Shown piece after piece: positions 46,797 to 58,150 of a DNA stretch of 64,000 nucleotides. The position numbers and the translations under genes are program-made. The notes beneath the pieces are model-generated. The model was not told the origin of the DNA, made no database searches, and saw nothing but the letters and a program-made list of their open reading frames with translations. How positions within the stretch are numbered: the first letter of the stretch is position 1; the number at the start of each line of letters is the position of its first letter. The DNA is taken from the NCBI GenBank assembly GCA_021234155.1, contig JAJEKV010000010.1, forward strand, positions 19,009,418 to 19,073,417. The letters run 5' to 3'. This stretch comes from Isoetes taiwanensis (lineage: Eukaryota > Streptophyta > Lycopodiopsida > Isoetales > Isoetaceae).

Positions 46797-49620
46797 GGCG
46801 TCGTCGCGAACAGGTGCTTGCCCTAAACCGACAGCAAGAAGAGGAAAAGAAAAAGGTAAGAAAGTAAGAAAATAAAAAAAGATAAAAGAAAACTATTTTT
46901 CACTACCTATATAAGGCAGATACATTTGTTCCCATCACTAGACCTGTCTCTGGAACCATTCCTGATCCATGGACCAGAACTGGCCCACATGACCTCTGCC
47001 ACTTAAACCCATGTAACTCACAACAGAAATTTCAATTTTGAACTATACCGCCACCATTTGAGTCTTCACTTGTTTCTTAATGACCTCTGAGAATTTCAAG
47101 ACCAATGGGGTCACCTCTACCTTGTGGTGATTGCTCAAACATTAGAGAATTTAGCAGTTTCTGCACCAGTCCAGAACTGCCTTCTTCAATTTTTCTAGCA
47201 TAAAGTGACCTAAACCTTGCTAAAATTGGAGGTATTTGACTGTTTATCATAGAACACATTGAGTTTTATGTTCCCATGTTTTCTTGCTATCATCTGACAT
47301 TGGTGGAAGCCGCCAAACCCTATTTTGGTCAAAAAAGCTGCTTGAGGTTCGAGAATTATTTCTCTCTTATTATAACAAGTTTTAACTTAATTCTTGTGGC
47401 CATGAGTTGCTAACTATACGAGCTATAGTCTCATGATTTTTTGGAGTGTTCATAATCATGTTAACCTCACAATTTACTAAAAGAATCTATGATACAGAAT
47501 TCAGGACACAAGTATATGTTAAAATGCTCAAATAACAACCATCCATAATACCATGAGGGTAATAAGTGATGCATTCTACTTATATCTACATAGAATATAA
47601 CTTTTATCAACTTACATATAGGGTAACTAGAGTGTAACCATGCAATTTTTGGGATTAAAACATGATGTACAGCTGCAGGATTAACACATTAGAGTATAAA
47701 AGTTGAGTTAACTCCACAATTATAGCTCCAAAACTCCACAATGGTCATATTTAGTGATGTTTATTGATGAATTAAGTGAATGTTGTGAAGTTTAGCCATG
47801 ACAATATGTAATTAGACCATATGACATTATATGTATGGTTCTTTAGTTCATGGAAGAGACACTACCTTTCCCCATATAAGCCTATAAAATAGTTGAAAAT
47901 GTGAACATTGACTTATATGGAGATCTCTTATATAGGTTGTATGTCCTTATTGAAAAAAAATACAAAGAAATCTGTTTATTTCTTACTAGCATAAACTTTA
48001 TATACGTGTTCTTTGCTATAAAGCATTGTCATCTAAGTAGAATAATGTTACATGTAGGTTATCTTTCATGTATATTATATTTTTCATGGATGCATACCTT
48101 TCTTGGAAATATAAATCTCTAGTTGCATGTTAAAGTAACATGTTATTTCTAAGGTTTTAATTTATATAAGCATGCATCACCATTTATGGTACATGAGACC
48201 AATTGTATAGAGCATATATCTCTCACTAGCCTTATCCATTTTGCCCCATAGAATGATACTATGGCTTTTTATCTTCGATCACATGATTTTTGAAAGGTGT
48301 AAGTGGAGGTCCGTGTAGGTTCAATTGGTCATAAGTACCTCATAAATTCTCAATTCTTTGTGCTTCAATCTTACCCTTAAATTACGCAAGCTCACATAGT
48401 CAACTAATTTTCTCCCTGAGAGAATCATACAAGTAAACTATATCATAAAAGTTGAGATCAAAATTGATTAAAGTGATGCCATTATTGATTTTTAAACTTT
48501 CAATCATTTGGACCAATGATGGTCTGCAACTGGACTGCAGATAGCAGTCTATCTTGATATTTTATAGAAAAAGTTTTTCATATTTTTCCTTGGTTCTTTT
48601 TGCATTTGTTTCTTGATATGAGATACTTCGAGGATGTGATTTTGTAAAGTCACACCTTTAAGGCACAAATCTAGAATAAACATGGAAGACATAATATAAT
48701 TGATGCTATTTATTTTAATACAATCCTCAAGATAATGACCAACAGATATTTTTTGTGAACAAAGTGGTTCAAGAGCTACTCATGTCCCAAAACTCAACGT
48801 GAGATGGACTAACATAAGTATATTATTGATTTTTAAATGGACTATGGACCAGTAATGGGCAGGTACAGAAATTGTTTTTGATTTTTATTTACCATGTCTT
48901 TTACTCTTTTCACGAGCTTGTTTTTGCATTGGTTTCATATTCTTATAAACTTTCATAATGTGATTTTTTGGAGGACAACCTAGAGTCATATGTATCAATG
49001 TTAGCCATTTGTATAAATTCCCTAAAATTAAAATTAGAAGTAAAAGTCAAAACATCAAATTCAAACTCAACAAACATTTTTCTAGGATGGAGGACCTCGT
49101 GAACTACTTATATGCCAAATTTGAGCTCAAAATTTATCTCCTTCCAAAAGTTGTTGTTTTTATACCACAAGCGCTTTACGGGAACCAGATCTTGGTTCCC
49201 GAAAAGGTAAAACGATTCCGACCTGTCATGTTTGAATGGCTATATCTTCCTTCACAGACTTCGGATTGAGATGCAGTTTTTTGTGTCTTGCTCTATATCT
49301 CGTGTAGAAAAATTACATTATAGCCAAAAAAATCAAAAAAATCTTTTCGTTAAAACAGTTTTACTTTGTGTGAACATGAAGCTTTTGGTACTTGACCCCC
49401 TTGGGTTTGCTAGTGCATAACTCACAAGAACGGGGAGCTGATATATTTTTGTGTATTTTTATATGAACCATAAGCGCCATATATGAACTCCTAGAAAGGC
49501 TTTGGCCAATTGTTGTGCCCTTGATTTTATATGATTTTTTTTGTAAACCTTCAAAATGCCCTTTAATGGTCCATCATGGGACAGGTCTAGTGTTAAAAAA
49601 TTGCTCCTAATATTTCTGGG
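46797..49620. other. non-genic stretch, about 2.8 kb
   Basis: AT-rich, many stops, no supported gene. The segment 49130-49420 (gcgctttacgggaaccagatc, acgattccgacctgtcat, cttcggattgagatgcag) has the look of a dispersed plant repeat, without defined ends here. Confidence 0.45.
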
Positions 49621-49984
49621 CTAAGAAGAGCCCCCAGGGTGGCCACGTCTATTTATTTGGGCTTTTCTAATATAAGAGCAGAAAAAACTATTTTTGCCAC
49701 ACGTGTCAAATGCCAAGGCTAAAAATAGAGGCCGCCGCAATCCATTATTGCGATGATTAGACAATTCAATGACCCGCGATTGGGTTGCCGGCAGCACTGG
49801 GCCGGGCGACGGCAAGCCCCATCGATTGGTGCGACAAGCTCTCCACGAAGAAGATGATTTAGTGCAAAAAATCGCGACCCCGATAGAAAGGAGCCCGGAT
49901 AGAAAGGATGATCTTTGTTGTTGAAGAAATGGGGATTTACAAAAACCCATCTCCGAATCGAAGAAATTTTGCTCCTCATTCCGA

Positions 49985-50437
49985 TAATTTCTAAAAAGGA
50001 TGAGCGTTTTAAAGGCTCCCCTCCAAAGGGTTTATCGACGTTTGTGCGAAAGGAGGAGGACTTCAAAGTTTGAATCTGCGGCTAGAAACCAAGATCAAAA
50101 GCTCGATATTGAGGATCGGAATCATTATCAGATTGAACGGGATCATCTTCCAGAAAAAAATGAAGATCAAAGGCTTATTTTTCAGAACCAGAACCAGGAT
50201 CACCTGGGAAACAATCATCCTGCACAGAAAAATGAGGATCAAAAGCCTATTCATGAGGATCAGAACCAGGATCGGCTTCCAGAGAATCATTTGGTAGAAA
50301 AGAACGAGGATCAAAAGGTCATTCAGAGCTTCAAAAGGATCATCCTGTAGAAGAAAAAGAGGATCAAAAACAAAGTTTATTTGATGATTTGGGCAAATGC
50401 TCTTCTTCTGCATAAATGGGCTACCATTTTTTGGCCG
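49985..50437 (+). CDS. hypothetical Q/N/D/E-rich repeat protein, probably frameshifted
   Basis: An ATG at 50000 opens a 116-codon frame with basic residues first (RVYRRLCERRRTSKFESAAR) and then a repeat of about 21-24 residues: DHLPEKNEDQRLIFQNQNQ, DHLGNNHPAQKNEDQKPIHE and DRLPENHLVEKNEDQKVI. A further copy, LQKDHPVEEKEDQKQSLFDD, lies in the next frame to about 50410, so a one-base shift near 50330 cut the C-terminus. The repeat makes a disordered, acidic chain. No domain recognised. It may be a young or decayed gene. Confidence 0.35.
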
Positions 50438-50740
50438 ATCTTTTGCTAACCATTTGCTTCAGATCATTCCAAAAAGAGCTATGGCTATGGCTATGGCGAT
50501 TCTGGGATTGGGGCAGAAATCATTGGCTGTAGAATCGGTCGTGGCGGGTTTCCAAATCCATCAAAGCCATTATGCTTCCGGTTGTGCTGGCCATGGCGGT
50601 TGCAGACCCAACTCCGATCGATCTGTTCCTTCTCATCTCTGGAAATCCAGGCATCCCTGCCATCTCCGACATGGACGTGCAGAGACGTTCTGATCTCTTT
50701 TCTTCTTCTAATATAAACTAGCTTAAATGAAAATGACGTA
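50438..50740 (+). other. coding-like stretch with competing frames
   Basis: Frames such as IMLPVVLAMAVADPTPIDLF then LLISGNPGIPAISDMDVQRR (about 50556-50690), and another with MAMAMAILGLGQKSLAVES, look coding but are short and shifted. It may be the decayed continuation of the preceding repeat ORF. No family. Confidence 0.25.
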
Positions 50741-50801
50741 AACTTCATTAGTGATTGTTTCATGATTTCATAAATTGCTAGTTTTAGTTATATACTCACG
50801 T

Positions 50802-51100
50802 AAATGCAACTTAGGTTGCATTCTGCCCTATTCGCCACTCATACAGCGCCACGTGGCATAGTTTCTCTGCCTGAATCTCTATCCGGCTCAACAGCGACGG
50901 TGCAAACACGACGGATCAGCAGCGGCGGCTCAGAGCGACGGATTTACATTACATTCTGCTGATTTACATCTCATTCTACAGCATTTACCTGACATTCAGC
51001 CCTTCTACCCCTCATTCTGGTATTTTTACCTCTGATTCTGAAGCGTTTACCCCTGATTCCGGATTTCTTGTTGCCCACAGAATGCAACCTAAGTTGCATT
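50802..51100. mobile_element. small TIR element (MITE-like), about 299 bp
   Basis: The ends are the inverted repeats AATGCAACTTAGGTTGCATT + ctg (50803-50825) and cag + AATGCAACCTAAGTTGCATT (51078-51100). Each end is itself palindromic. CACGT occurs on both sides (50797-50801 and 51101-51105) and may be a 5-base target duplication. The interior has repeated tttac(a/c)..cattctg words (50940-51065) and no ORF. Superfamily not assigned. Confidence 0.68.
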
Positions 51101-51108
51101 CACGTTTT

Positions 51109-51210
51109 AGGAATGCTTGTTTTGCCCAGATTCCGGGCATGTCAAATGCCTCCGCGCTGCCGCGCGTCGGCATTTTCCATGCCCGGAATCTGGGCAAAAC
51201 AAGCATTCCT
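51109..51210. repeat. 33 bp perfect inverted repeat (hairpin)
   Basis: The arms 51109-51141 and 51178-51210 are perfect complements. They extend inward by nine more bases with two mismatches, leaving a GC-rich loop of 18 bases (tccgcgctgccgcgcgtc). It lies just downstream of the last visible exon of the LRR kinase fragment and 8 bases from the MITE-like element. It could be a foldback transposon or a small-RNA hairpin. Confidence 0.85.
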
Positions 51211-51220
51211 ATATACAGAA

Positions 51221-51859
51221 CTTAAAGACTCGATAGATCGCCAATTTCTGGCGCCAAAGTTCCCGTGAAATTCTTCTGTAATAGCTAGATGTCTGAAAGC
51301 ACCTGAAACATCACTAGGCAGAAGAACATGGCCATATTCTTTCATGCATGACACTTTATTCTATTATTAAAATAAAGTTGCAAGCTATATAGTATGTTGT
51401 TTTCGTTTTAGTAAGTGTACCACAAAGATGATTAATTCAATTATGTACACTCCTGCAATACAATTGCAAATACACTACTTTTAGAGGCTACCTAGGACTT
51501 CACTCTTTACGAAATAATATAATATTCTTAGCTCTGTATGTTTAATTATAAGAAGTTTAAATGATGAACTTACATTTCTGTTACATGCAACTTAGAATCA
51601 TCGCAAATTATACCCTCCCAATCCCCGGTGCATGGGTCATTACCCTTCCAGGATTTCAAAACAGAAGAAGGCTCAAGTTTCCTTTTCATAGCCTGCAGTG
51701 CAGAAACTGTGCGAAACCTAGAGTTATTTTTGCGGCATAACGAATCCTTATAGAAATTCAAAATGAAAGTTTACCATGAGAACGATTCACAGCTGTAGTC
51801 GCAAAACGAAACAGAGCAAGCAAGAAAAGTGCTAATGCAGCTCGAAAATCCATAGCCAT
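51221..51859 (-). pseudogene. 5' exons of an LRR receptor-like kinase gene (truncated)
   Basis: Exon 1 (51775-51859) encodes MAMDFRAALALFLLALFRFA, a clear signal peptide, then TTAVNRSH. The intron 51707-51774 has GT..AG borders. Exon 2 (51574-51706) gives VSALQAMKRKLEPSSVLKSW, KGNDPCTGDWEGIICDD and LHVTE, the LRRNT_2 cap with its Cys pair, and is followed by gtaagt. Exon 3 (about 51221-51285) reads LLQKNFTGTLAPEIGDLSSL, the first LRR. This pattern is that of the plant LRR-VIII receptor kinases (At1g06840/At5g49770 type), which sit in the plasma membrane. The rest of the LRRs and the kinase are not found downstream, where a hairpin and a MITE-like element begin. The exon 2-3 join also does not give a clean frame, so this is a gene fragment. 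Confidence 0.78.
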
Positions 51860-51911
51860 GTTTGCGGAATGGCGCCAACCAACCATACGACTGCAAAGAA
51901 CCATTTATTTA

Positions 51912-52037
51912 CTGCTGGAATGGGGACCCATTATAACACAGACCAAGTTCATTATACTTGACCAAGTTTCTTTGCTGCTGGAATGGGGGCCCGTTATCAT
52001 ACAGACCAAGTTCATTATACTTGACCAAGTTTCTTTT
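51912..52037. repeat. 63 bp direct tandem duplication upstream of the LRR gene
   Basis: tgctggaatgggg..cc..tat..acagaccaagttcattata, then cttgaccaagtttctt, repeated with few changes at 51912-51974 and 51975-52037. It lies 53-178 bases before the kinase start codon, so within its leader or promoter. Confidence 0.88.
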
Positions 52038-52778
52038 GCCTACTTGACACCTCTGCCAGAGAAAATGTGCTCTCTCACCAAATCCTGAAGTAGAGATACT
52101 GGGCAATCCTTGCAGCCTACAAAAGATCCAAGACCTGAAACCTCGATCCGCCATTTCCTTTGTAGCTTACATAAACTGTTTCCATCGATCGATTTTGCCC
52201 TCTAACTCTTCTCTTCTTTGCCTAAACCCAGTGGCTACTGCCTCCAAGACATTTGTCTTTCTTTGTTACACACATAGTAAGTATATAGATGATTTGTGTC
52301 TTTTCAGTTAAAGATGTAAAATAAAATGGTAGAAAACAACATTTATATAGAATAGATGCCATTTTTTATTCCGAGATTTTCACTAGACGCAAAAGTTTTC
52401 CTTTTAAACTTACCATATGTTGTCTATCTGTGCAATCATATATTGAGCGGAGCAAATAATCGTGTTGCACAATATTGCATGACGGACCATCTCAATGATG
52501 CATATCATAAATTTGTTCTTACCATATAGAAAGCTATTGGGTTAATGGGTCATGTTCATATGCATTTTGAATAGCCATTTTGCATAGATATATTGGCAAC
52601 TACAGAGGTTAGAACTCTCCATGATCAAACACAGTTCAATTTTTGTATGTTCGAAACTTAGATTCTTTTGATTTAATACAAAACATCTTTTGTAACGAGT
52701 CGTCATGGTCAATATTCTTCTATCCTGCGGGCACTGAACACAAGGAAAAAAAATGCAGGTTCAAATTCTGCCGAGTTG
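52038..52778. other. non-genic stretch
   Basis: Promoter-side DNA of the LRR fragment and AT-rich spacer; nothing else recognised. Confidence 0.45.
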
Positions 52779-52830
52779 GGGAAGAGAAACGTTCGCGGCG
52801 GCCTTGGCCGCCGCGATAAGTTTCTTGTAA
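52779..52830. repeat. GC-rich palindromic module, copy 3
   Basis: gagaaacgttcgcggcggcc - tt - ggccgccgcgataagtttct: same orientation as copy 2 and inverse to copy 1, arms well preserved. Confidence 0.78.
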
Positions 52831-53849
52831 TCATTAAATCTATTACTTTTGAGAAGAGTGCTAATAAATGCTTTTAATAAGATGGTTAAGAGGCATTTTT
52901 AAGACTTTTGTTTTGAAATGGTGGGGGTTCGATTTGAAATGGTGGGGGTTCGATTCTCACTTGAAACAAACTCAGTTCGATTCTCACTTGAAACAAACGC
53001 ATATGTATTAGCACCAGGGGATTTATTTTAATCCACTAAGACAAGTTCCGAGAGGCAAAGTTAGACATTTTTCTTAGACTTATGAGAGTTAGACATATGG
53101 CATGTTTGATCTCATATGATGGCATGTGATACCATGGCATGTTTAGACATTTTTCATATACATGTTTAGCACATGGTATCATTGCCTCCAATCTATGTCT
53201 AAGTGGTATGAATTGTTTTCTGTTTTTAGCATGAATGACCATGTACATATATGTTTCAAATTACCTTTTGGGGAACTTTGGGTTCGATGCTGCATATAGA
53301 TGTAAATATAACACATAGATGTAAATATAACGAGTGGCTATAGATAATATAATTACCCTTTTGCTACTAAACAATACCATATATATGCTATTTTTTCAAT
53401 GTAATTGTTTTTATTTATGGTCATCCTATATTTCTTTGTTCATATTGTTCATCTAATGGTATCGTTAGCATTCCCAATGGTTCACCATCCACTATCATTC
53501 ACCATGTGTTATGGTTGTTGAAATATCATCATATAATTACAAAAGTATCTTCAACAGATCAAATATGCAGGAGCAATACATTTTGAAGAGGTCTTTACCA
53601 TCTTATATTATATAGATCATAAGGATCTATAGGTCTATGATAAGGGTTCGTTTTGAAGGAACTAACCTATGGTCAAATATTATCATGATTAATGGTGAGG
53701 TGTCAAAATGCCATATGAAGATTTTTGGAGCGAAAAATTGCTATGAACTTAGCAACTAGCTAAGGCGGCCTAATTCGATGGCTAAACCGTCGAAGGCCTC
53801 TAATGAAGTCAATATGCCTGCCAGTTCTAGTACAAGATACTCATAATAA
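52831..53849. other. spacer with two short duplications
   Basis: gatttgaaatggtgggggttc (52913-52955) and ttcgattctcacttgaaaca (52952-52998) are each present twice, partly overlapping. No gene seen. Confidence 0.5.
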
Positions 53850-54713
53850 TTTAATTTAATTTAATTTAATTTATTGACCAAGCCATTTAGGCCCCCAGGC
53901 CTCTATGGCAAAAGAATACAAATCTATTTGGCACTTAGTATAGAACACCATCAATGTCAAAAATATCTCTAAAATATGAATATAGGGTATGCGTAGGTAC
54001 AACATCAAAGAGTTCACCAAATTGTCGATCTTTGTAATATCATTGGGGCTTTGACTTGTTCATATCTTTGAGCACTTCAAGAATGCGTGCTCTTCGTCTT
54101 CGATTGCTGGATCTAAGCAACTCGGACAAAACCGCTCAATGCGAGGTGTATTATTCCACCTTCCAGTCTCAATATGCAAATGATGAGACGACAATCTGAT
54201 TTGAGAGATAAGCATACGTTTTCCTCTGCTAATACGTGAGAGTAGATAAGACTGCTCTTTATACTCCGATAGATCATTTATCTCAGCAAGGTAAAACTTG
54301 GTTTTCACGTCAGATTCATCACTTACTTGCCACAATTTGCAAAACGCTCGTGCAGCCACATCATGTATTTCTTCAAATTTTTGGGATACTGGCCAAGCAT
54401 CATCATCCAGCCATTTTCTTGCCCATCTCTTAACATCAGCATACCACCCTTTTGTGCTATGCACAAGGGCCTGATATGGTAATCGATCTGTGCCCATGGC
54501 TTGGACTCGATTCACATATGAGATGGTTCTGCATAATGCCTCTACTTCAAGAGGTAGTAAACCCGTTTTTAAATAACAAACATCTGATTATGGGTTTGCA
54601 CCTTAACTTCCAATTCAGCTATTAAAAATCTTTTTTGCACCTTCTCTATGTCTCTCCATCCCTTTAAAGACAAGCCTGGCCCCCAGACTGGACATCCATA
54701 AAGGACAACTGTT
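53850..54713 (-). mobile_element. third LINE, 3' portion, (ATTTA)n tail
   Basis: The minus-strand LINE is related to those at 6198 and 34635. It ends ggcctaaatggcttggtc, AATAAA and then an ATTTA/TTAAA microsatellite (53850-53873). It continues upstream, beyond a Copia insertion, at 63631. CTGTT is duplicated at the break (54709-54713 and 63626-63630). Confidence 0.8.
54060..54713 (-). pseudogene. LINE reverse transcriptase C-terminal part
   Basis: From the Copia border the frame reads TVVLYGCPVWG (the RT thumb end, family LYGxExWG). After a break it opens again at 54515 with MGTDRLPYQALVHSTKGWYA, AARAFCKLWQVSDE, ISQIRLSSHHLHIETGRW and the finger RFCPSCLDPAIEDEEHAFLK, stopping at 54060. Stops between 54516 and 54640 (a lost stretch around NNQMFVI) show inactivity. 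Compared with its relatives, the finger ends early. Confidence 0.8.
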
Positions 54714-55541
54714 TGATAGGTTTTAACAACAACAACTACTTATGTCTAGTAAGATTTATGATTTTCTTTGTGCAAATATAACTAGGCACTCAACTTCAAT
54801 TATCAATAGAAGAACCTCAACAATGTCTTATGGAAAGCCAAATTGTGGTCACAAGCATTTACCAAATTAAATCCAAATTGATCATTATACAAGGAGTCAA
54901 TAATGATCTTAAAGGTAAGAAAATAACAATAAACCCAATTCTTATGGTTCACCATTGGTACTGTTCATCGGGCATGTAAATCCGTCTAGCAAGTCCGCAA
55001 TGCCAACCAAAACTCCCTGTGTGTATCCCATTCGTCCACCCCCCTCCCCATATTTAAAGGCTATTTGATCTTATCTATTCTCATTCCGGCGGTTAAGGCA
55101 TTCAAATCTGTTGCCAATCTGAGGTATCTAGTTCACCAACAATATCCACGGGGAATAGCAGGTGGAAATAAGTTGTTGCCATGAATATCCCACATGCACG
55201 GCCGAAAATGAGCTTTTTGAACCATTAGCCAATTTTTGAATTAAATTTAACCTTCATGAACCTTAAACGAACTTTTCTTCAAGTTAACCCTTGATCAATG
55301 CTTCAAGGTTCAACCTAAAGTAATCTTGTCATAAACTTAGCACCTGCATGATACACAAAGTCCACCATAAGTTAATCCTCTGGCCCTCTGTTTTTTTTTT
55401 ACTTCAAGTAGTTTATTATTGTCAAGCTAGTCTGTCCACTGCCACTGCTTCTCATAGACAGACTTTAGTTTGTATTGCACTGCTTGTGTACATTTGCTAG
55501 CTGCTAGTTTGTAGACTAGACTTATATGCTGAATCCCTTCA
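54714..55541 (-). repeat. 3' LTR of the 54.7-63.6 kb Copia element
   Basis: Opens tgataggttttaac on the plus strand and ends gaatcccttca. Compared with the other LTR it lacks a short tcatttccat insertion and has scattered changes. By eye the two are clearly over 90 percent identical, so older than the LTR pair at 38.4/46.6 kb. Confidence 0.93.
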
Positions 55542-55553
55542 CTCCTCCTTGAC

Positions 55554-55900
55554 TTATAAGTGCAATCTTGTTTCTTGATCCGCTACATTTAGTCCTCCTT
55601 TGAACTTTGTGAATTTAGCCTCTGATAAGGCTTTTGTAAAAACATCTGCTACTTGGTTATTTGTATCCACATATACCATCTGTATAACTTTTTTCTCAGC
55701 TAACTCTCTTATGAAATGCAAATTAAGCTCAATGTGCTTGGTCCTATCATGGAAGACTGGATTCTTAACTATTGCTATACAACTTTGGTACATGCGTCGG
55801 ATCTCTGTTGGTTGTTGTTGAATGCAACCTAATTCATCCAATAACCTCCTTAACCAGACCAACTTCCTTAGCAGTAAGGGAAGATGCCACATACTCTGCT
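55554..55900 (-). pseudogene. Copia RNase H
   Basis: KLVWLRRLLDELGCIQQQPT, then QSCIAIVKNPVFHDRTKHIE, LNLHFIRELAEKKVIQMVYV and NNQVADVFTKALSEAKF are the C-terminal half of a Copia RNase H, which removes the RNA template strand. The catalytic stretch just upstream (usually STAEAEY) is damaged (shifted frame near 55900), and the CDNQS motif has become RMYQS, losing its Asp. It ends 12 bases from the LTR. Confidence 0.85.
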
Positions 55901-56872
55901 TCTGCTGAGCTCATTGCCCCAGAGGCTTGTTTTTGCACTTCGGTTTATTACACCTCCTCGCGAAATCTTGCATATCCAGAGGTCGATTTCCTAGTGTGCA
56001 GGTCACCTCCCCAATCTGCATCAGTGTAACACTTCAAGGTTAGATTTTCTGAAATAAAACGTATACCATGAGTTTGTGTTCCCTTGAGGTATTTGAGAAC
56101 TTCGTTCTTTGCCTCCGAGTGAACTTTGGTTGCATGATGATTTTTACGCTTAAAATATTATTTGCATAGGCTATGTGCGGCCTAATCTTGTTTGCCAAAA
56201 ATAGCGGTGACCAATCAATGCCCTATATGGTATCTTCTCCATTTCATTCATTTCAATGTTAGAGACATCTCTTATTTAAATGGAAGCCCTATGTCCAATT
56301 TGCTATAGGTATTTTTGATGGTTTAGCTTACGCAAACCAAACCTTTGGAGCATATTTTCTATATGTGCACCTTGATGAAGTTTTATCCATTTCAATTCTC
56401 TATTTACGATAACCCCTATTCCGAAATTTTTTGAGTTCACCTAAGTCGGACATTTGGAACTGGACTTTAAGATATCTTTGCACATGTTTAGGACCTTCAT
56501 GGGTAGGTACGCCATTATGCAATCATCAGCATAGAGTGCTATAATGCAATATTCACCTTTTGCTCATATCTATAGAGGGTTTCCATCATTTTGTAATTTT
56601 TCAAACCCTTGTTCTTGCAGAAAATGATTGATACATAAATACCATTCTCTTGGTATTTGTTTAAGCCCATATCTTTGCCCTATTAAGCTTCCGAGATCAT
56701 GTCCTTGCCTTGAGAATATCCTGGAGCTTGTTTCATGTAGGCCTCCTCCTCAAGAGTAGCATTTAAAAAAGCGGTTTTCACATCCATATGATGTAATTCC
56801 AAATTCATAGCATTTGCCATGGCTAGCAATACTCTAATACTTGTGAGTTTCACTATAGGTGAGTAGGTTTCA
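55901..56872 (-). pseudogene. Copia reverse transcriptase, broken
   Basis: In alternating frames the minus strand reads TYSPIVKLTSIRVLLAMANA, then ELHHMDVKTAFLNATLEEEA and YMKQAPGYSQGKD (about 56710-56880). This is the Copia RT with its first catalytic Asp (MDVKTAFLN). Downstream, YGLNKY-like and ALYADD-like sequence is decayed to many stops; the second Asp pair is not intact (the region near 56530 reads ALYADDCIMAY only across a stop-laden frame). Confidence 0.75.
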
Positions 56873-58150
56873 TCATAATCCCTTCCTTCTTGGTATATCC
56901 TTGAGCCACCAATCTTGCTTTAAATTTCTTGCTTCCATCGGATTTAACTTAATCTTATCTGACCATTTACTTCCAATAACATTCTGTTTACCATTAGATT
57001 TGACCAGCTCATAAGTATTAGTTTCAGCAAAAGACCTCAATTCATCATTCATGGCCTCAATCCATTTTTCTTTATCATTACTTTGTTGAACTTCCTCAAA
57101 GCTTTGTGGAATAATTTCATCCTCCAAAATTGCCATAATTTGTTCATGCTCAATTGCACCACCTCTTCTGCTTCTTCCTAACTCATTTCTTCCATATAAT
57201 TTACCTTCTTCTAATTTTGCCTCCTCCATTAGTCTTTCTGCTTGTGTTTTTCTCTTTATTTTTCCCATATGATCATTATCTAATTTCCTTTGTTGTTCCC
57301 CTGCTGGTGTGTTCACCTCCTCTGCAAATCTAGTTTTACCTTCCTCTCCAGATAAGTTAGTCTCCTCAGAGGTTTCAGGTTCAAGTGAGCTAGTACTCAA
57401 ATTCTCCTCCTCAGTATCATCTAAGTCATCTGTTTCAAACTTAGCTTGCACTTCTTGATTTGCTTCAGCAATTTTAATTCCTTTTTTATACCTATCTTTG
57501 TATAGGACATGTTCATTAAATAGCACGTCTCTGCTGACTATAACAGTCTTAGTTTCAGGAATGTACACCCTATATCCCTTAGATTCTTCATCACAGCCTA
57601 CAAGGAATCCGATTTCTGCCTTGTTGTCAAGCTTCTTTCTGAGTTCAGTTGGGACATGAGTATACACTAAACACCCAAATGCTTTCAACCTTTCATAGTT
57701 TAATTTTTTATTAGGATTCCACATCAAATCTGGTATGTTACCATTTAAGCTGGCTGAGGGCAACATATTCTGTATTTGCACTGCAGTTTGCAAAGCCTCT
57801 TCCCAGAGTTTATTAGGTAAACCACTTCCCTTTATCATGGCTCTAACTGCATCCATTATGGTTCTATTCTTTCTCTCTGATACACCATTTTGTTGAGGGG
57901 AATATCTGCAGGTCAGTTGCCTTTTAATCCCATGAGCTATGCAAAATTGTTTAAATTGCTTGGCCAAATACTCACCTCCTCTGTCTGACCTAATACATTT
58001 TAATTTGAGACCAGTTTCTCTCTCCATTTCTGTTACATATTGTTTGAAGGCACTCAGTGCTTGGGATTTCCTTGTCAAGCAGTATGTTTTACATTTCCTG
58101 ATATAGTGTAAATGTAATGAAGTACCTTTTATTATTTCTGCTCTGCACAT
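56873..58150 (-). pseudogene. Copia integrase C-terminal part, linker and start of RT
   Basis: An open frame of about 425 codons. It holds CIRSDRGGEYLAKQF (second Asp of the DDE triad), SPQQNGVSERKNRTIMDAVR (the Glu), KLWEEALQTAVQIQNMLPSA and RLKAFGCLVYTHVPTELRKK. After IGFLVGCDEESKGYRVY and VSRDVLFNEHVLY comes an acidic linker of about 150 residues (EEENLSTSSLEPETSEETNL). The frame ends in the RT start, KWIEAMNDELRSFAETNTYE. Integrase joins the cDNA to host DNA. The frame is offset from the upstream ORF (58089-59210) by a small deletion around 58100-58140. Confidence 0.9.
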
